Of a stretch of DNA of 64,000 nucleotides, positions 7,218 through 15,810 are shown piece after piece. The stretch is taken from assembly GCF_014884385.1 (NCBI RefSeq), contig NZ_WKFH01000003.1, positions 2,512,001 to 2,576,000 on the forward strand, in the 5' to 3' direction. The notes beneath the pieces were generated by a model. That model saw only the letters and a list, made by a program, of their open reading frames with translations, was not told the DNA's origin and made no database searches. This DNA is from Phycobacter azelaicus (GTDB taxonomy: Bacteria; Pseudomonadota; Alphaproteobacteria; Rhodobacterales; Rhodobacteraceae). The stretch's first letter is position 1; every line of letters starts with the position of its first letter. A program made the position numbers and the translations under genes.

Positions 7218-7860
7218 GCCACTTGCCGTCTTCGCAGCATTCCTAGCTGCCCCGGCCTATTCCGAAGGCTTCGTGCTTTCCATGCGAGCCGATGGCCAGC
7301 TGGAGACCAAATCCCCCCAATCAGGTTTTGCGCAAAGCTATGTCGACGGGATTGGTGAAAACCCGCCAGAGCTGATCGTTTTTGCAGTGCCTGAGCCTGA
7401 AGCTCCGCCTCCTGCACCCGCCCGCGCCGTTCCCCGCCCCGAAGTCCTGTCAGCCATTGAAAGCACGGCGCATCGTTATGGCGGGCACCCCGCGCTGCGC
7501 CGTGCTGGCCTCTCCGTTTCCGAATGGCAGGCGCTGTTCCAAGCCAATATCGAGATCGAAAGCGCCTATCGCCCAAATGCGCGCAGTTCCGCAGGCGCGA
7601 TTGGCCTTGGACAGCTGATGCACGCGACGGCCGCGCAGCTCGGCGTGGATCCGCATGACTGGCAGGCCAACCTCGACGGCTCAGCCCGCTACCTTCTGAT
7701 GATGCTGGCGCAGTTCGGCACGCCCGAACTCGCGCTCGCTGCCTATAACGCGGGACCAGACGCGGTCACGCGCTATGGCGGCATCCCTCCCTACCGAGAA
7801 ACCCAAAATCACGTGCGCCGGGTCATGGCCGTGCGTGACCGACTGACTGGAGCCTCCTGA
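7147..7860 (+). CDS. virB1: VirB1-like lytic transglycosylase
   Basis: A soluble lytic transglycosylase (SLT family) that locally opens peptidoglycan for assembly of the secretion channel. The catalytic region reads ANIEIESAYRPNARSS with the active-site Glu, followed by AGAIGLGQLM and, near the end, LALAAYNAGPDAVTRYGG. A signal peptide core (PLAVFAAFLAAPAYS) precedes a proline-rich linker. There is no ATG in a sensible place: GTG at 7147 is the best start and lies inside the preceding gene, so the exact N-terminus is uncertain. Its stop overlaps the virB2 start as TGATG. Confidence 0.8.
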   Translation: MFRSSRSPCSKARSPLTSWTTRAKPLAVFAAFLAAPAYSEGFVLSMRADGQLETKSPQSGFAQSYVDGIGENPPELIVFAVPEPEAPPPAPARAVPRPEVLSAIESTAHRYGGHPALRRAGLSVSEWQALFQANIEIESAYRPNARSSAGAIGLGQLMHATAAQLGVDPHDWQANLDGSARYLLMMLAQFGTPELALAAYNAGPDAVTRYGGIPPYRETQNHVRRVMAVRDRLTGAS

Positions 7861-8150
7861 TGCACACACAACTCCGCACGATCCTGTCGCTGGCTCTGGC
7901 CAGTTTGATGATTGCCAACCCGGCCCTTGCACAGAGCATCGATCTCTCCCCGGTGCAGAACCTTCTTCAAGGCATTGTCGACACGATCACCGGCCCCTTG
8001 GGCATTGTGATCGGCACCCTGGCCCTGATTGGCGTGTTCCTCTCCTGGCTCTTTGGCATTCTGGATTTCCGCCAGGCTCTTTGGGTGCTGGTCGCTATCG
8101 CAGGCATCGCAGCTGCGCCGACCATCGTGACCGCCATCTGGGGCGCATAA
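7860..8150 (+). CDS. virB2: VirB2/TrbC-family pilin
   Basis: A 96-aa pilin precursor: signal peptide ending ANPALAQ, a short mature N-terminus (SIDLSPVQNLLQGIVDTITG), and two hydrophobic helices (IVIGTLALIGVFLSWLFG and LWVLVAIAGIAAAPTIVTAI) separated by a short charged turn, as in TrbC/VirB2. It overlaps the stop of virB1, so translation is coupled. It would be the major pilus subunit of the type IV secretion system. Confidence 0.85.
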   Translation: MHTQLRTILSLALASLMIANPALAQSIDLSPVQNLLQGIVDTITGPLGIVIGTLALIGVFLSWLFGILDFRQALWVLVAIAGIAAAPTIVTAIWGA

Positions 8151-8157
8151 ATCCGGC

Positions 8158-8436
8158 ATGGCAACGCAAACCCGCCTCTTCCTGGGCCTGATCCGGCCGC
8201 CAAAGCTCATCGGCTTACCAATCATGTATGCAATGGTTTGGCTCTTCGGGTTTGTGTTGCTGTTTCTTTGGGTCCAAAGCTGGCCGGTGATCATCATCGC
8301 CGCTCTGGCCTATCCCGCACTTTGGAAAGCGGCCGATTGGGATCCTGCCTTTCTTGAGGTGATGGTCACCACCCTGCAGGAAACGCCGCCCACCCCGAAC
8401 CGCAAGATCCATTCGGGGGACAGCTATGCTCCATAA
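8158..8436 (+). CDS. virB3: VirB3-like inner-membrane protein
   Basis: A 92-aa protein starting MATQTRLFLGLIRPPKLIGL with the charged N-terminus followed by hydrophobic segments (YAMVWLFGFVLLFLW and PVIIIAALAYPAL) typical of VirB3. It lies between virB2 and virB4 in canonical order, and its last 11 nt overlap the virB4 start. Known VirB3 proteins associate with VirB4 at the inner membrane. Confidence 0.85.
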   Translation: MATQTRLFLGLIRPPKLIGLPIMYAMVWLFGFVLLFLWVQSWPVIIIAALAYPALWKAADWDPAFLEVMVTTLQETPPTPNRKIHSGDSYAP

Positions 8437-10792
8437 CCCCTCGGATGATCTTGCGACGCTACCGGACTGGGCGCGCAAAGAGCGCCCTATGGCCAGCATG
8501 CTGCCCTATGTCAGCCTCGTGAATGACGTGACGATCCGCACGCGCGGCAATGCCCTGTTCCAGTGCATCCGCCTTGATGGCGTCAACAGCATGACCAGCG
8601 ATGACGCGCACTTGGAGAAGATCCGCGCGCTTTTTGCAGCGATCATTGCGCAGATCGGGCCGGAGTACAGTTTCTACGTGCACAAGGTTTCAAAAGCGAT
8701 CGAGACTGCTTTGCCACCGGTTCGCGAGGAAGGGTTTGCGCAAGCGCTGGACACCCGCTGGCAGGTGGCCATGGCGCAGGCGGGTCTGCGGGACAAGACA
8801 CTCACGCTCACGGTGCTGAAACGCCCTCCCATGGGCGCGCGGCTGCGCCTGAAGCGTTCAGACTCGATCGCACAGTTGAAAGACCAGACAGCCAAGCAGC
8901 TGCGCAAGCTCGAGGAGGTCGTCGGTTTTCTGCTCTCGTCTTTCGCAGAGATGAGCCCGCGCCTTCTTGGAGCTGAAAGCGGCGAATTACTCGGGTTCCT
9001 CGGGGCACTCAATATTGGCCAAGAGCGACCGCTCTTCGCGAATTCCCGCTTTGGCGTCATTGCCGATGATGTGGCCAATACGCGTGTCACGTTTCAGGGG
9101 CGCGGCTTTGCGCTCGACGACGGGACAGCGGGAAAGCGGTTTGGCACCAGCTTTGCGATCAAGACCTATCCGGCCAAAACCAACTGCACCATGTTCGATG
9201 AGCTGAACCTGCCCGTCGACATGGTGGTCACACACTCCTTCACGCCGATCAACAGCAACATCATGGCCAGCCGGATCAAGCGCCAACAGCGCCTAATGAA
9301 GGCCAGCGATGACGGCGCGATTTCACTCGCCGAAGAACTGGTAGACGCGCTGGACGATCTGGAATCCAAGCGCCTCAGTTTTGGCGACCATCACATGACG
9401 GTGACGGTTTTCGCCGAGACCGAGGAAAAGCTGGAAGCCATCGCTTCCGAGGTACGCAACATCGCGGCCAGTGAAGGCGTCAATCTTGTCAATGAGAGCT
9501 TTGCAACTCGGACGCATTATGTCGCGCAGCATCCGGGCAATGGGCAGATGCGCAGCCGCAAGGCCGCCATCACCAACACGAATTTTGCTGATCTCGCAGC
9601 GCTGCATCGCGGTCAACTGGGCAAACCCGGACACAAAGTGCCTTGGGGCAAGCCGATCACTCTCTTCCCGACGCCGGAGCGTTCGGGCTTCCTGTTCAAC
9701 TACCATGAGACAGGTCAGCCGGACAAAGAGCCGACCGGTGGGCACACCTTGATCCTCGGTCGTCCTGGCTCCGGCAAGTCGGTGTTGTCAGCCTTCCTCA
9801 TGACCCAAGCCCGGCGCTGCGACGCACGCGTGTTTGTCTTCGACTATCGCGCTGGCATGGAAATGGCCGTACGCGCCAATGGCGGGCGCTACAGCGCCAT
9901 CAAGGCAGGTGAAGCCACTGGCCTCAACCCACTGCGCACAGAAATCGACGGGCGCGGGCAAGCCTGGCTCTCCGATTGGTTGGCCACCCTTTTGCATCGC
10001 TCCGACAAGCCCCTGAGCCCAGTTCAAATTAATCGCATCCAAGAAGTGGTGCGCCAGAACGCCGGAGCCAGCGATGCCACGCTGCGCAACTGGCAGGATT
10101 TGGCCTCCCTCTTTGTGGCCGGGGCGGATGAAGGGGATCTGTTCGAGCGGATCCAGGAATGGACCGCAGACGGCCGCTACGGTTGGATTTTCGGGCAAAG
10201 CTCTGAGGATACTTTTTCGCTCGATGGTGATGTCGTCGGGTTCGACCTTACCGGCATTCTCGACAGTGAAAGCGAGAAAGAACGCATGGCGGTCCTGTCC
10301 TATCTGTTTCGGCGGGTGGAGCGTGTAATCGAGGACCGCAAGCCGACGTTGATCATCATCGATGAGGCCTGGAAAGCACTCGACAACCCGTATTTTGCGG
10401 ACCGGCTGAGCAACTGGCTGGTCACGGCGCGCAAACAGAACGCGGTTGTCGTGATGATGACCCAATACGCAAGCCAGCTTGAAAAAACCCGCACCGGCAA
10501 GACGATTGTCGAGGCCGTGCCGACGCAGCTCCTACTGCCCAACATCCGCGCCTCGGCCGGTGATTACACCATGTTGGGCCTCGCTGAAAAAGAGCTCAGC
10601 GTATTGCTCGGCACCGGCAGCAACTCCCGTCTGGCGCTGGTGCGCGATGATCAAGGCTCGGTGGTGATTGACGCTGATCTCAGCGCCCTTGGCCCTTACC
10701 TCACGATCCTTGGCGGCATGGAAAAAGGCGAAGCGCTGGTCGGCGCGGATTACCGCCAGAACCTCGATTTTTGGAGAACGATTGATGCGTAG
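8426..10792 (+). CDS. virB4: VirB4-like T4SS ATPase
   Basis: A 788-aa ATPase that powers pilus biogenesis and DNA transfer. The N-terminal CagE/TrbE/VirB-type domain is followed by the C-terminal P-loop domain, with Walker A GRPGSGKS at about residue 446 and Walker B LIIIDEAWKAL at about residue 642. The MMTQYASQLEKT segment after it is typical of VirB4 motor domains. Length is normal and the frame is intact. It overlaps virB3 and the next lipoprotein gene. Because downstream structural genes are missing, it is probably functionless here. Confidence 0.93.
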   Translation: MLHNPSDDLATLPDWARKERPMASMLPYVSLVNDVTIRTRGNALFQCIRLDGVNSMTSDDAHLEKIRALFAAIIAQIGPEYSFYVHKVSKAIETALPPVREEGFAQALDTRWQVAMAQAGLRDKTLTLTVLKRPPMGARLRLKRSDSIAQLKDQTAKQLRKLEEVVGFLLSSFAEMSPRLLGAESGELLGFLGALNIGQERPLFANSRFGVIADDVANTRVTFQGRGFALDDGTAGKRFGTSFAIKTYPAKTNCTMFDELNLPVDMVVTHSFTPINSNIMASRIKRQQRLMKASDDGAISLAEELVDALDDLESKRLSFGDHHMTVTVFAETEEKLEAIASEVRNIAASEGVNLVNESFATRTHYVAQHPGNGQMRSRKAAITNTNFADLAALHRGQLGKPGHKVPWGKPITLFPTPERSGFLFNYHETGQPDKEPTGGHTLILGRPGSGKSVLSAFLMTQARRCDARVFVFDYRAGMEMAVRANGGRYSAIKAGEATGLNPLRTEIDGRGQAWLSDWLATLLHRSDKPLSPVQINRIQEVVRQNAGASDATLRNWQDLASLFVAGADEGDLFERIQEWTADGRYGWIFGQSSEDTFSLDGDVVGFDLTGILDSESEKERMAVLSYLFRRVERVIEDRKPTLIIIDEAWKALDNPYFADRLSNWLVTARKQNAVVVMMTQYASQLEKTRTGKTIVEAVPTQLLLPNIRASAGDYTMLGLAEKELSVLLGTGSNSRLALVRDDQGSVVIDADLSALGPYLTILGGMEKGEALVGADYRQNLDFWRTIDA

Positions 10793-10943
10793 ACTTTGCG
10801 TGCTTACCCTCACCCTTTTGACTCTGACAGCCTGCGCGGAATACCGGCCGTCGGAAGCAAAATGCTTCAATTCGTTTGCCGAAGTCAGCCGCAGTAACTG
10901 CAATTTCGAGCTGCTCGGACCGATTGGTGGTCTCGGTGAGTAA
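10785..10943 (+). CDS. Small VirB7-like lipoprotein
   Basis: A 52-aa lipoprotein: a short signal peptide with the lipobox LTAC (Cys at residue 17), then a short mature part with two more cysteines. Size, lipobox and place behind virB4 are as expected for VirB7-type outer-membrane core lipoproteins, but sequence identity is too low to be sure. The start overlaps virB4 by 8 nt and the stop overlaps the GTG start of the next gene. Confidence 0.6.
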   Translation: MRRLCVLTLTLLTLTACAEYRPSEAKCFNSFAEVSRSNCNFELLGPIGGLGE

Positions 10944-12084
10944 GCATTGCCTGCATATCTTTGCAGGCTTGGTGTCGCTCGCCGCGCCATTTGCCTATGC
11001 CCAAGGCGTGCCGACCTTTGATGCGGGCATGTTCTTGCAGCGCGAGCGCGTGCTGCAGCAGGGCGAACAAGATCTGGCTCTGCAGCGAGATCGGCTGACC
11101 AAAGAAGAAGAGCTCGAAGAGCTCGAACATGAACAACTTCAAGCGCTAGAAGACATTCTCGATGCCTCGACGCTTGCCAGCGGGAACTCAGGCGCACTGG
11201 TCGCAAGCCTGGAAGCTGGTTCATCGCCTGAGAGCGCTGCAGACACGCTCTATGGTTCGGTCGACCCAAACCCAGGCGCAGCCCAGATGTTCGGCGATGC
11301 CTCGGGATCGATTGAAGAGCTGATCATTCGCGCGGCTCAGGAAACGCACCACATGTCTGGCGTGCGCGCGGCGGGTCTCTCGCCCAAGCAATGGCGTTGC
11401 CTGTTGCAGGCGCTGATCTGGCAAGAAAGCCGCTTCACAATCGGCGCACGGTCCCCGGTCGGCGCATTCGGCCTGACCCAGATCATGCCCGGCACAGCGC
11501 AGGATCTCGGGATTTACCCGGCCTACTATGAAAACCCCTACATCCAGGTCATCGGTGGCGCGCGTTATCTGGCGCAGATGCTTGCCATGTTTGACGGCAA
11601 CATCATTCACGGGCTCGCGGCCTACAATGCCGGTCCCGGCAATGTGCAGCGCTACGGCGGCGTGCCGCCGTTTGCCGAAACCCAGCACTACGTTCAGGTG
11701 ATCCCCGAGCGCTACAATCTCTACCTTGCCCGCGTCGGCGGCGTTGATGCGCTTGGCACCATCGACTCAGTTCTGCTCGCCGATTCCACCATGAGCCTGA
11801 CCTCGTTCGGCGCAGGGATCTATGGCGACTACTCCTTGGTCTCAGTGCAAGCAGCCGCGCTGCGCGTGCAGAACATCATCACCCGCATTGGTGAGACAGA
11901 TGACATTCACGCGGCCATGTCGCTCAACACCTATGCGCGGGCCGAGCTCGCTCGCCTGATCGCGATCCGCACGCGCCTCAAAGCCGCCCATACCCGCCCG
12001 CTTAGCGCGACTGAGCTGGCCATGGCGGCCGCGCAGGCCCGCGAACAAGACTTCATGCAATTCGATCTGGAGGCATTCCGATGA
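10936..12084 (+). CDS. VirB5-like / lytic transglycosylase hybrid protein
   Basis: A 382-aa exported protein with a GTG start at 10936 and a signal peptide ending APFAYAQ. After it comes QGVPTFDAGMFLQRERVLQQ and a charged coiled coil (about residues 30-75) resembling mature VirB5/TrbJ. A complete SLT domain follows (about residues 135-260: LIWQESRFTIGARSPVGAFG, GLTQIMPGTA, GLAAYNAGPGNVQRYGG). The C-terminal ~100 residues are helical with ARAELARLIAIRTRLKAA, again like VirB5. It looks like a peptidoglycan hydrolase built into a pilus-tip adhesin scaffold. The next gene overlaps it as ATGA. Confidence 0.75.
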   Translation: MSKHCLHIFAGLVSLAAPFAYAQGVPTFDAGMFLQRERVLQQGEQDLALQRDRLTKEEELEELEHEQLQALEDILDASTLASGNSGALVASLEAGSSPESAADTLYGSVDPNPGAAQMFGDASGSIEELIIRAAQETHHMSGVRAAGLSPKQWRCLLQALIWQESRFTIGARSPVGAFGLTQIMPGTAQDLGIYPAYYENPYIQVIGGARYLAQMLAMFDGNIIHGLAAYNAGPGNVQRYGGVPPFAETQHYVQVIPERYNLYLARVGGVDALGTIDSVLLADSTMSLTSFGAGIYGDYSLVSVQAAALRVQNIITRIGETDDIHAAMSLNTYARAELARLIAIRTRLKAAHTRPLSATELAMAAAQAREQDFMQFDLEAFR

Positions 12085-12176
12085 TCCGCTTTCTTACTAC
12101 CGTTGCCACTTGCGCGCTGTTGGTTGCCTCACCCCTATTTGCCCAAGGTGTCCCCACGGTTGTTGATTGTCACTGA
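12081..12176 (+). pseudogene. Truncated virB5-like gene, interrupted by the IS21 element
   Basis: The ATG at 12081 overlaps the previous stop and starts a typical signal peptide (FLTTVATCALLVASPLFAQ). The mature start GVPTVVD parallels the VirB5-like protein just upstream. Reading then enters the left inverted repeat of the insertion sequence and stops after 31 codons. No continuation is found on the other side of the element, so the rest of this gene and all downstream virB genes are lost. Confidence 0.7.
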
Positions 12177-12190
12177 GAACTGACCCGGTA
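12161..12190. repeat. Left terminal inverted repeat of the IS21 element
   Basis: A 30-bp sequence, exactly the reverse complement of 14627-14656. It begins TGTTGATTGTC and ends GACCCGGTA. Part of it provides the out-of-frame end of the truncated virB5-like gene. Confidence 0.85.
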
Positions 12191-12232
12191 TTTTCACCGA
12201 GATTTGACCCACCCTCAGTTATGCGTCGTGGT

Positions 12233-13024
12233 TTATGACGCGGTCAATGTTTTGGCCTCCTTTCGTGTTTTTTTTGCAGCCTCAGCGCTGGCCTTGAAGC
12301 GGTAGCTGTCGTTTCCGGTTTCGAGGATGTGGCAGCGGTGAGTCAGCCTATCGAGGAGCGCGGTTGTCATCTTTGCATCCCCGAAGACCTGCGCCCATTC
12401 TGAGAAGCTGAGGTTTGTGGTGATGATGACGCTGGTGCGCTCGTAGAGCTTGCTGAGCAGATGGAAGAGCAGCGCCCCGCCAGATGAACTGAACGGCAGG
12501 TAGCCGAGTTCGTCCAAGATGACCAAGTCGACCTTCGTCAGCATCTCAGCCAGTTTCCCTGCCTTACCAAGCGCCTTCTCCTGCTCCAGCGCGTTGACCA
12601 ATTCCACGGTCGAGAAGAAGCGCACCTTACGCCGGTGATGTTCGATGGCTTGGACGCCGATTGCTGTGGCTGTGTGGCTCTTGCCCGTTCCGGGACCGCC
12701 GATCAAAACGACATTCTCGGCCGCTTCGATAAACTCGCATCGGTGTAGCTGCCGCACTGTCGCTTCGTTGATCTCACTCGATGCAAAGTCGAAGCCCGTC
12801 AGATCCTTGTATGCGGGGAAGCGGGCGACCTTCGTGTGGTAGGCGATGGACCGTACCTCGCGTTCGGCGATCTCGGCCTTGAGCAGCTGTGACAGCATTG
12901 GTGTGGCAGCTTCGAACGCTGGCGCGCCCTGGGCGACCAAGTCTTCAATCGCATTTGCCATGCCATAGAGCTTAAGACTGCGCAGCATGATGACGATAGA
13001 GGCTCCTGCTGGGTCATGACGCAT
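12233..13024 (-). CDS. istB: IS21 transposition helper ATPase
   Basis: A 263-aa AAA+ ATPase of the IstB/DnaC family that assists the IstA transposase. Walker A is GGPGTGKSH and Walker B is [12 protein letters not shown], with the C-terminal [11 protein letters not shown] sensor region. The start at 13024 overlaps the end of istA by 11 nt (ATGCGTCATGA), the usual coupled layout. Length and frame are intact, so the element appears capable of transposition. Confidence 0.95.
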   Translation of the reverse strand: MRHDPAGASIVIMLRSLKLYGMANAIEDLVAQGAPAFEAATPMLSQLLKAEIAEREVRSIAYHTKVARFPAYKDLTGFDFASSEINEATVRQLHRCEFIEAAENVVLIGGPGTGKSHTATAIGVQAIEHHRRKVRFFSTVELVNALEQEKALGKAGKLAEMLTKVDLVILDELGYLPFSSSGGALLFHLLSKLYERTSVIITTNLSFSEWAQVFGDAKMTTALLDRLTHRCHILETGNDSYRFKASAEAAKKTRKEAKTLTAS

Positions 13025-14543
13025 GGCGCTTCTCCTCAGTCTGTCGCAACCCGTCATAGCGACCGACGTTGGCCACTGGCGTTGTCTGCAATGCCAGTGC
13101 GTCCGGCGGATCGACCTCGGGGTGATCTGTCGGTCTGCGGTCGATCAATCGATGCAACAGGTTCAGGATGTGCGTCTTGGTGGGGACGCCTGCTTCAAGT
13201 GCCAGCTCCACTGCACACAAAACGTCCTCTTCGTTGTGCTGAAGGACCAAAGACAGAATGTCGACCATCTCTCGGTCACCGCCTTCTTTACGCAGCATGT
13301 GATCCTGCAATTGACGGAAGGCATCCGGCATCTCCGTGAACGGCGCACCATTCCGAAGTGCGCCCGGTTTGCGTTGGATAACAGCGAGATAGTGGCGCCA
13401 GTCATAGATGACCTTGCCGGGCTTGCGATGAGACCGCTCGATGATCCGCGCATGCTTGCAAACCGTTTGCCCTTCAGCGACCACGATCAGCCGTTCGGGA
13501 TAGACATGCAAACTGACACGGCGGTTCGCAAAGCTGGCGGGAACGCTGTAGCGATTGCGTTCGAAAGTGATCAGGCATGTGGGTGACACACGCTTACTGT
13601 GTTCGATAAAGCCATCGAATGCCGGCGGCAGTGCCATCAGCGTAGGCTTCTCGGCCTCCCACACGTCAGCGATGGACCCCGGCAAAGCCTTGTGCGGCGT
13701 CTCTGTCCAAAGGGCGATACAGCGATCTTCAAGCCATTGGTTCAGCTCTGCCAGATCGGCGCAGACCGGCATGACCTGCCACATGCGGTTGCGCGCATCC
13801 TGCACGTTCTTCTCAACCTGGCCTTTCTCCCAACCGGCCGCCGGATTGCAGAACTCGGGCTCAAACACGTAGTGGCTGGCCATAGCCTTGAAGCGTGCAT
13901 TGACGTCCCGCTGCTTGCCTTTGCCCACACGATCAACGGCGGTCTTCATATTGTCATAGATCCCGCGACCAGGCACACCGCCGAACACGCGGAATGCATG
14001 CCAGTGGGCGTCAAACAGCATCTCGTGCGTTTGCAGCGGGTAGGCCCGCACCAAGAAAGCGCGGCTGTGCGATAGCTTGATATGAGCGACCTGAAGTTTG
14101 ACGCGCTCACCGCCGATGTTGGCCCAGTCCTCGCTCCAATCGAATTGGAAGGCTTCGCCGGGCGCGAACACCAAAGGCACGTAGGTGCCGCGCCCCGTCG
14201 TCTGTTCCGCTCGATGCCGATCTTCACGCCATGCCCGGGCGAAAGCTGCCACGCGTTCATAGGAACCATTATATCCCAGCTTCACAAGATCAGCATGCAT
14301 TTGCTTCACTGTCCGCCGCTCTTTGCGTGACTTCCGCGTCTGGATTAAAAGCCAGGCTGACAGCCGATCCGCGTAGGGGTCCAGCTTGCTTGGACGCTTG
14401 GGCGTCTTGAACTGCGGTTCCACCGCACCTTCACGCAGATACTTCTTGATCGTGTTCCGAGACAAACCCGTCCGCCGGGCAATCTCCCTGATTGGCATTT
14501 TGTCACGCAATGCCCAGCGTCGAATGACACTCAAAAATCCCAT
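13014..14543 (-). CDS. istA: IS21 family transposase
   Basis: A 509-aa DDE transposase. An N-terminal helix-turn-helix ([20 protein letters not shown]) is followed by an integrase core whose acidic residues lie in FQFDWSED (about residue 135), [11 protein letters not shown] (about 195) and [10 protein letters not shown] (about 240). A C-terminal beta-barrel region has [17 protein letters not shown]. The start at [10 protein letters not shown] fits the IS21 family; an in-frame upstream start at 14603 would lie near the terminal repeat. Intact. Confidence 0.95.
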   Translation of the reverse strand: MGFLSVIRRWALRDKMPIREIARRTGLSRNTIKKYLREGAVEPQFKTPKRPSKLDPYADRLSAWLLIQTRKSRKERRTVKQMHADLVKLGYNGSYERVAAFARAWREDRHRAEQTTGRGTYVPLVFAPGEAFQFDWSEDWANIGGERVKLQVAHIKLSHSRAFLVRAYPLQTHEMLFDAHWHAFRVFGGVPGRGIYDNMKTAVDRVGKGKQRDVNARFKAMASHYVFEPEFCNPAAGWEKGQVEKNVQDARNRMWQVMPVCADLAELNQWLEDRCIALWTETPHKALPGSIADVWEAEKPTLMALPPAFDGFIEHSKRVSPTCLITFERNRYSVPASFANRRVSLHVYPERLIVVAEGQTVCKHARIIERSHRKPGKVIYDWRHYLAVIQRKPGALRNGAPFTEMPDAFRQLQDHMLRKEGGDREMVDILSLVLQHNEEDVLCAVELALEAGVPTKTHILNLLHRLIDRRPTDHPEVDPPDALALQTTPVANVGRYDGLRQTEEKRHAS

Positions 14544-14626
14544 GTCGATCACTCCTAATCCCCCCAACCAAAACCGTCGGGGAAGTGTGTTCACATGGGT
14601 CAATTCTCAGTGACAATTTATAGGGC

Positions 14627-14656
14627 TACCGGGTCAGTTCTCAGTGACAATCAACA
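14627..14656. repeat. Right terminal inverted repeat of the IS21 element
   Basis: The perfect 30-bp partner of the left repeat, starting TACCGGGTCAG and ending GACAATCAACA. The coding frame of the truncated glycosylase-like gene runs into it from the right. Confidence 0.85.
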
Positions 14657-15029
14657 CGAACTGTGCCGCCTTTCCCAGGTAAACGATGATTTCGGGCTGA
14701 ACGCGCTGCAAACGGGCAATGAGCCTAGCTCGGTTCTCGGGTGCCAGAACGTCCTGTTTGCGTGGCTGCGTGCTCCCATCATATCCCTCACGCTCGGGAT
14801 ATCTTGGCAGTGAATGTGCATTGACTAAGCTGTAGGCATCTAGTTGCGGCGATGGAAAAACCAGCGGATGCAGGACCTGCAAGCGTCGCAGCATGATTTC
14901 AAGATTTTGACCGGACTGCCCTGCGAAAGGCCTTCCGTCCCGTTCCTCTTCACGTCCAGGACAGGCCCCGACCAGCAGTACTCTTGGATGTACATCGACA
15001 AATCTGAAATCAGCGGCGTTCCTACACAT
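14634..15029 (-). pseudogene. 3'-truncated uracil-DNA glycosylase-superfamily gene
   Basis: The frame encodes VLLVGACPGREEERDGRPFA followed by GQSGQNLEIMLRRL, closely matching the first motif of family 4/5-type uracil-DNA glycosylases (GEAPGxxEDxxGRPFVGxSG), and later VQPEIIVYLGKAAQFVL. It then runs into the IS21 right end and stops inside it at 14634. The C-terminal quarter with the second active-site motif is missing. In this copy Cys stands where Glu is usual (GACPG), as in some plasmid and phage homologues. The gene is broken by the IS-associated rearrangement. Confidence 0.65.
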
Positions 15030-15204
15030 CTCGAAAGCCTAGCTGACCATGATCGGGAACCCAAGGGCACCGGCGACGTGGTGCGAATACGTCCTTACAG
15101 TCCACCCGATAGCGAAGTGAATACGGCAGAAATAAATTGCCCATGCCCACGAAATTTCACCTGAAAGCCGAACTACAGCTTAGTTCTGTCGCCCCAGAAG
15201 AAAG

Positions 15205-15227
15205 CCAGAGCGGGAAACCCGCCCTGG
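15205..15227 (-). terminator. Terminator hairpin behind the 65-aa gene
   Basis: CCAGGGCGGG and CCCGCTCTGG (minus strand) form a 10-bp stem with one G-T around TTT, followed by CTTTCTTCT. It starts 9 nt after the stop of the 15236-15433 gene. Confidence 0.55.
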
Positions 15228-15235
15228 CGCTAAGG

Positions 15236-15433
15236 TCACTCGGTGACCGGATCTTCATCGCGGCGCGGGAAGGCGACCATTTCGACATCGGGGAACATGC
15301 TGTGTTTGACGTTGATCGACGTGATGTTGCCGCTGTCGTCAGTGTTGACGAAGAGGACGCCGCAGCGGTCCCAGAAGTTCTTGCCGTCTTTTTCGCCGGA
15401 TTTGACGTTCAGTTTCAGAGTTTGAGTAGCCAT
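15236..15433 (-). CDS. Small conserved-looking hypothetical protein
   Basis: A 65-aa protein starting MATQTLKLNVKSGEKDGKNF, with GAGGAT as ribosome binding site and its own terminator hairpin. The pattern (short strands, DRCGVLFVNTDDSGNITSIN, then VEMVAFPRR) suggests a small all-beta domain, perhaps nucleic-acid binding, but I cannot name the family. Such genes commonly sit on plasmids and islands, consistent with this place. Confidence 0.65.
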   Translation of the reverse strand: MATQTLKLNVKSGEKDGKNFWDRCGVLFVNTDDSGNITSINVKHSMFPDVEMVAFPRRDEDPVTE

Positions 15434-15634
15434 TTTTTCATCCTCACTTTGAGTGTTTCGATGAACATGACCAAAGCTGGCACCAAGAGGCTGTCAGCGA
15501 GAAACTTGCCTCGCGAGGAATGCGCTGGCGCAGGGGAATTTTCTTGTTGAAGCGGGGCTGGCCCCGCGTCGGACACGGCTGCCCGCTTATGTTCAGCAAT
15601 CGGAAACACGGCACTGAGGATCTGGGTTTGGCAC

Positions 15635-15715
15635 TCAGAATTTAACTGGTCTCGACAACCTGCTCCGAAAGGGCGCAGGAACTTCCGGGATCGCAGCGGC
15701 CATTATTCTCGACAT
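15635..15715 (-). pseudogene. Possible truncated gene start under an orphan operator region
   Basis: An ATG at 15715 opens 26 codons (MSRIMAAAIPEVPAPF and so on) directly downstream of two tandem 16-bp palindromes and a plausible promoter (TTTACG, 18 bases, AATATT on the minus strand). The short product resembles nothing I recognise and stops early, so it may be the leftover start of a deleted, autoregulated gene such as an antitoxin. The rest of 15434-15634 shows no gene, only a GCGGGGC/GCCCCGC inverted repeat at 15552-15567. Confidence 0.3.
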
Positions 15716-15716
15716 C

Positions 15717-15759
15717 TTACGCTGCAGCGTAATATTTCTAGATTTGCGCTTCAGCGTAA
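15717..15759. promoter_or_regulatory. Two tandem 16-bp palindromic operator-like sites
   Basis: TTACGCTGCAGCGTAA (15717-15732) is a perfect palindrome, and TTGCGCTTCAGCGTAA (15744-15759) is its near copy, placed 27 bp apart centre to centre. A third, smaller inverted repeat CACACTGGTGTG follows at 15764-15775. Paired palindromes with this spacing are typical operators of dimeric HTH repressors such as antitoxins. No regulator for them is encoded immediately next to them. Confidence 0.55.
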
Positions 15760-15810
15760 ATTTCACACTGGTGTGTTGCTTTGTCCTCGAGAGGCGACAG
15801 CTGCCCCAGT

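Larger units (their letters stand above)
12161..14656 (-). mobile_element. IS21-family insertion sequence
   Basis: A 2.5-kb element with istA and istB read leftwards. Its ends are a perfect 30-bp inverted repeat (12161-12190 and 14627-14656) beginning TGTTGATTGTCACTGAGAAC. The right end carries an additional inner repeat copy (TGTCACTGAGAATTGACCC on the minus strand, about 14598-14616), and the left end has a degenerate one (12195-12212). Multiple transposase-binding repeats at each end are usual for IS21. The flanks (ending CCCACGGT on the left, starting CGAACTGT on the right) do not repeat each other, so there is no target-site duplication. Confidence 0.9.

Noticed and set aside
7147..12084. 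A functional conjugation system
   Set aside because: Only virB1-virB4, a lipoprotein and a VirB5-like gene are left; core-complex genes, coupling protein and relaxase are missing in the window, and the cluster is cut by the IS element.
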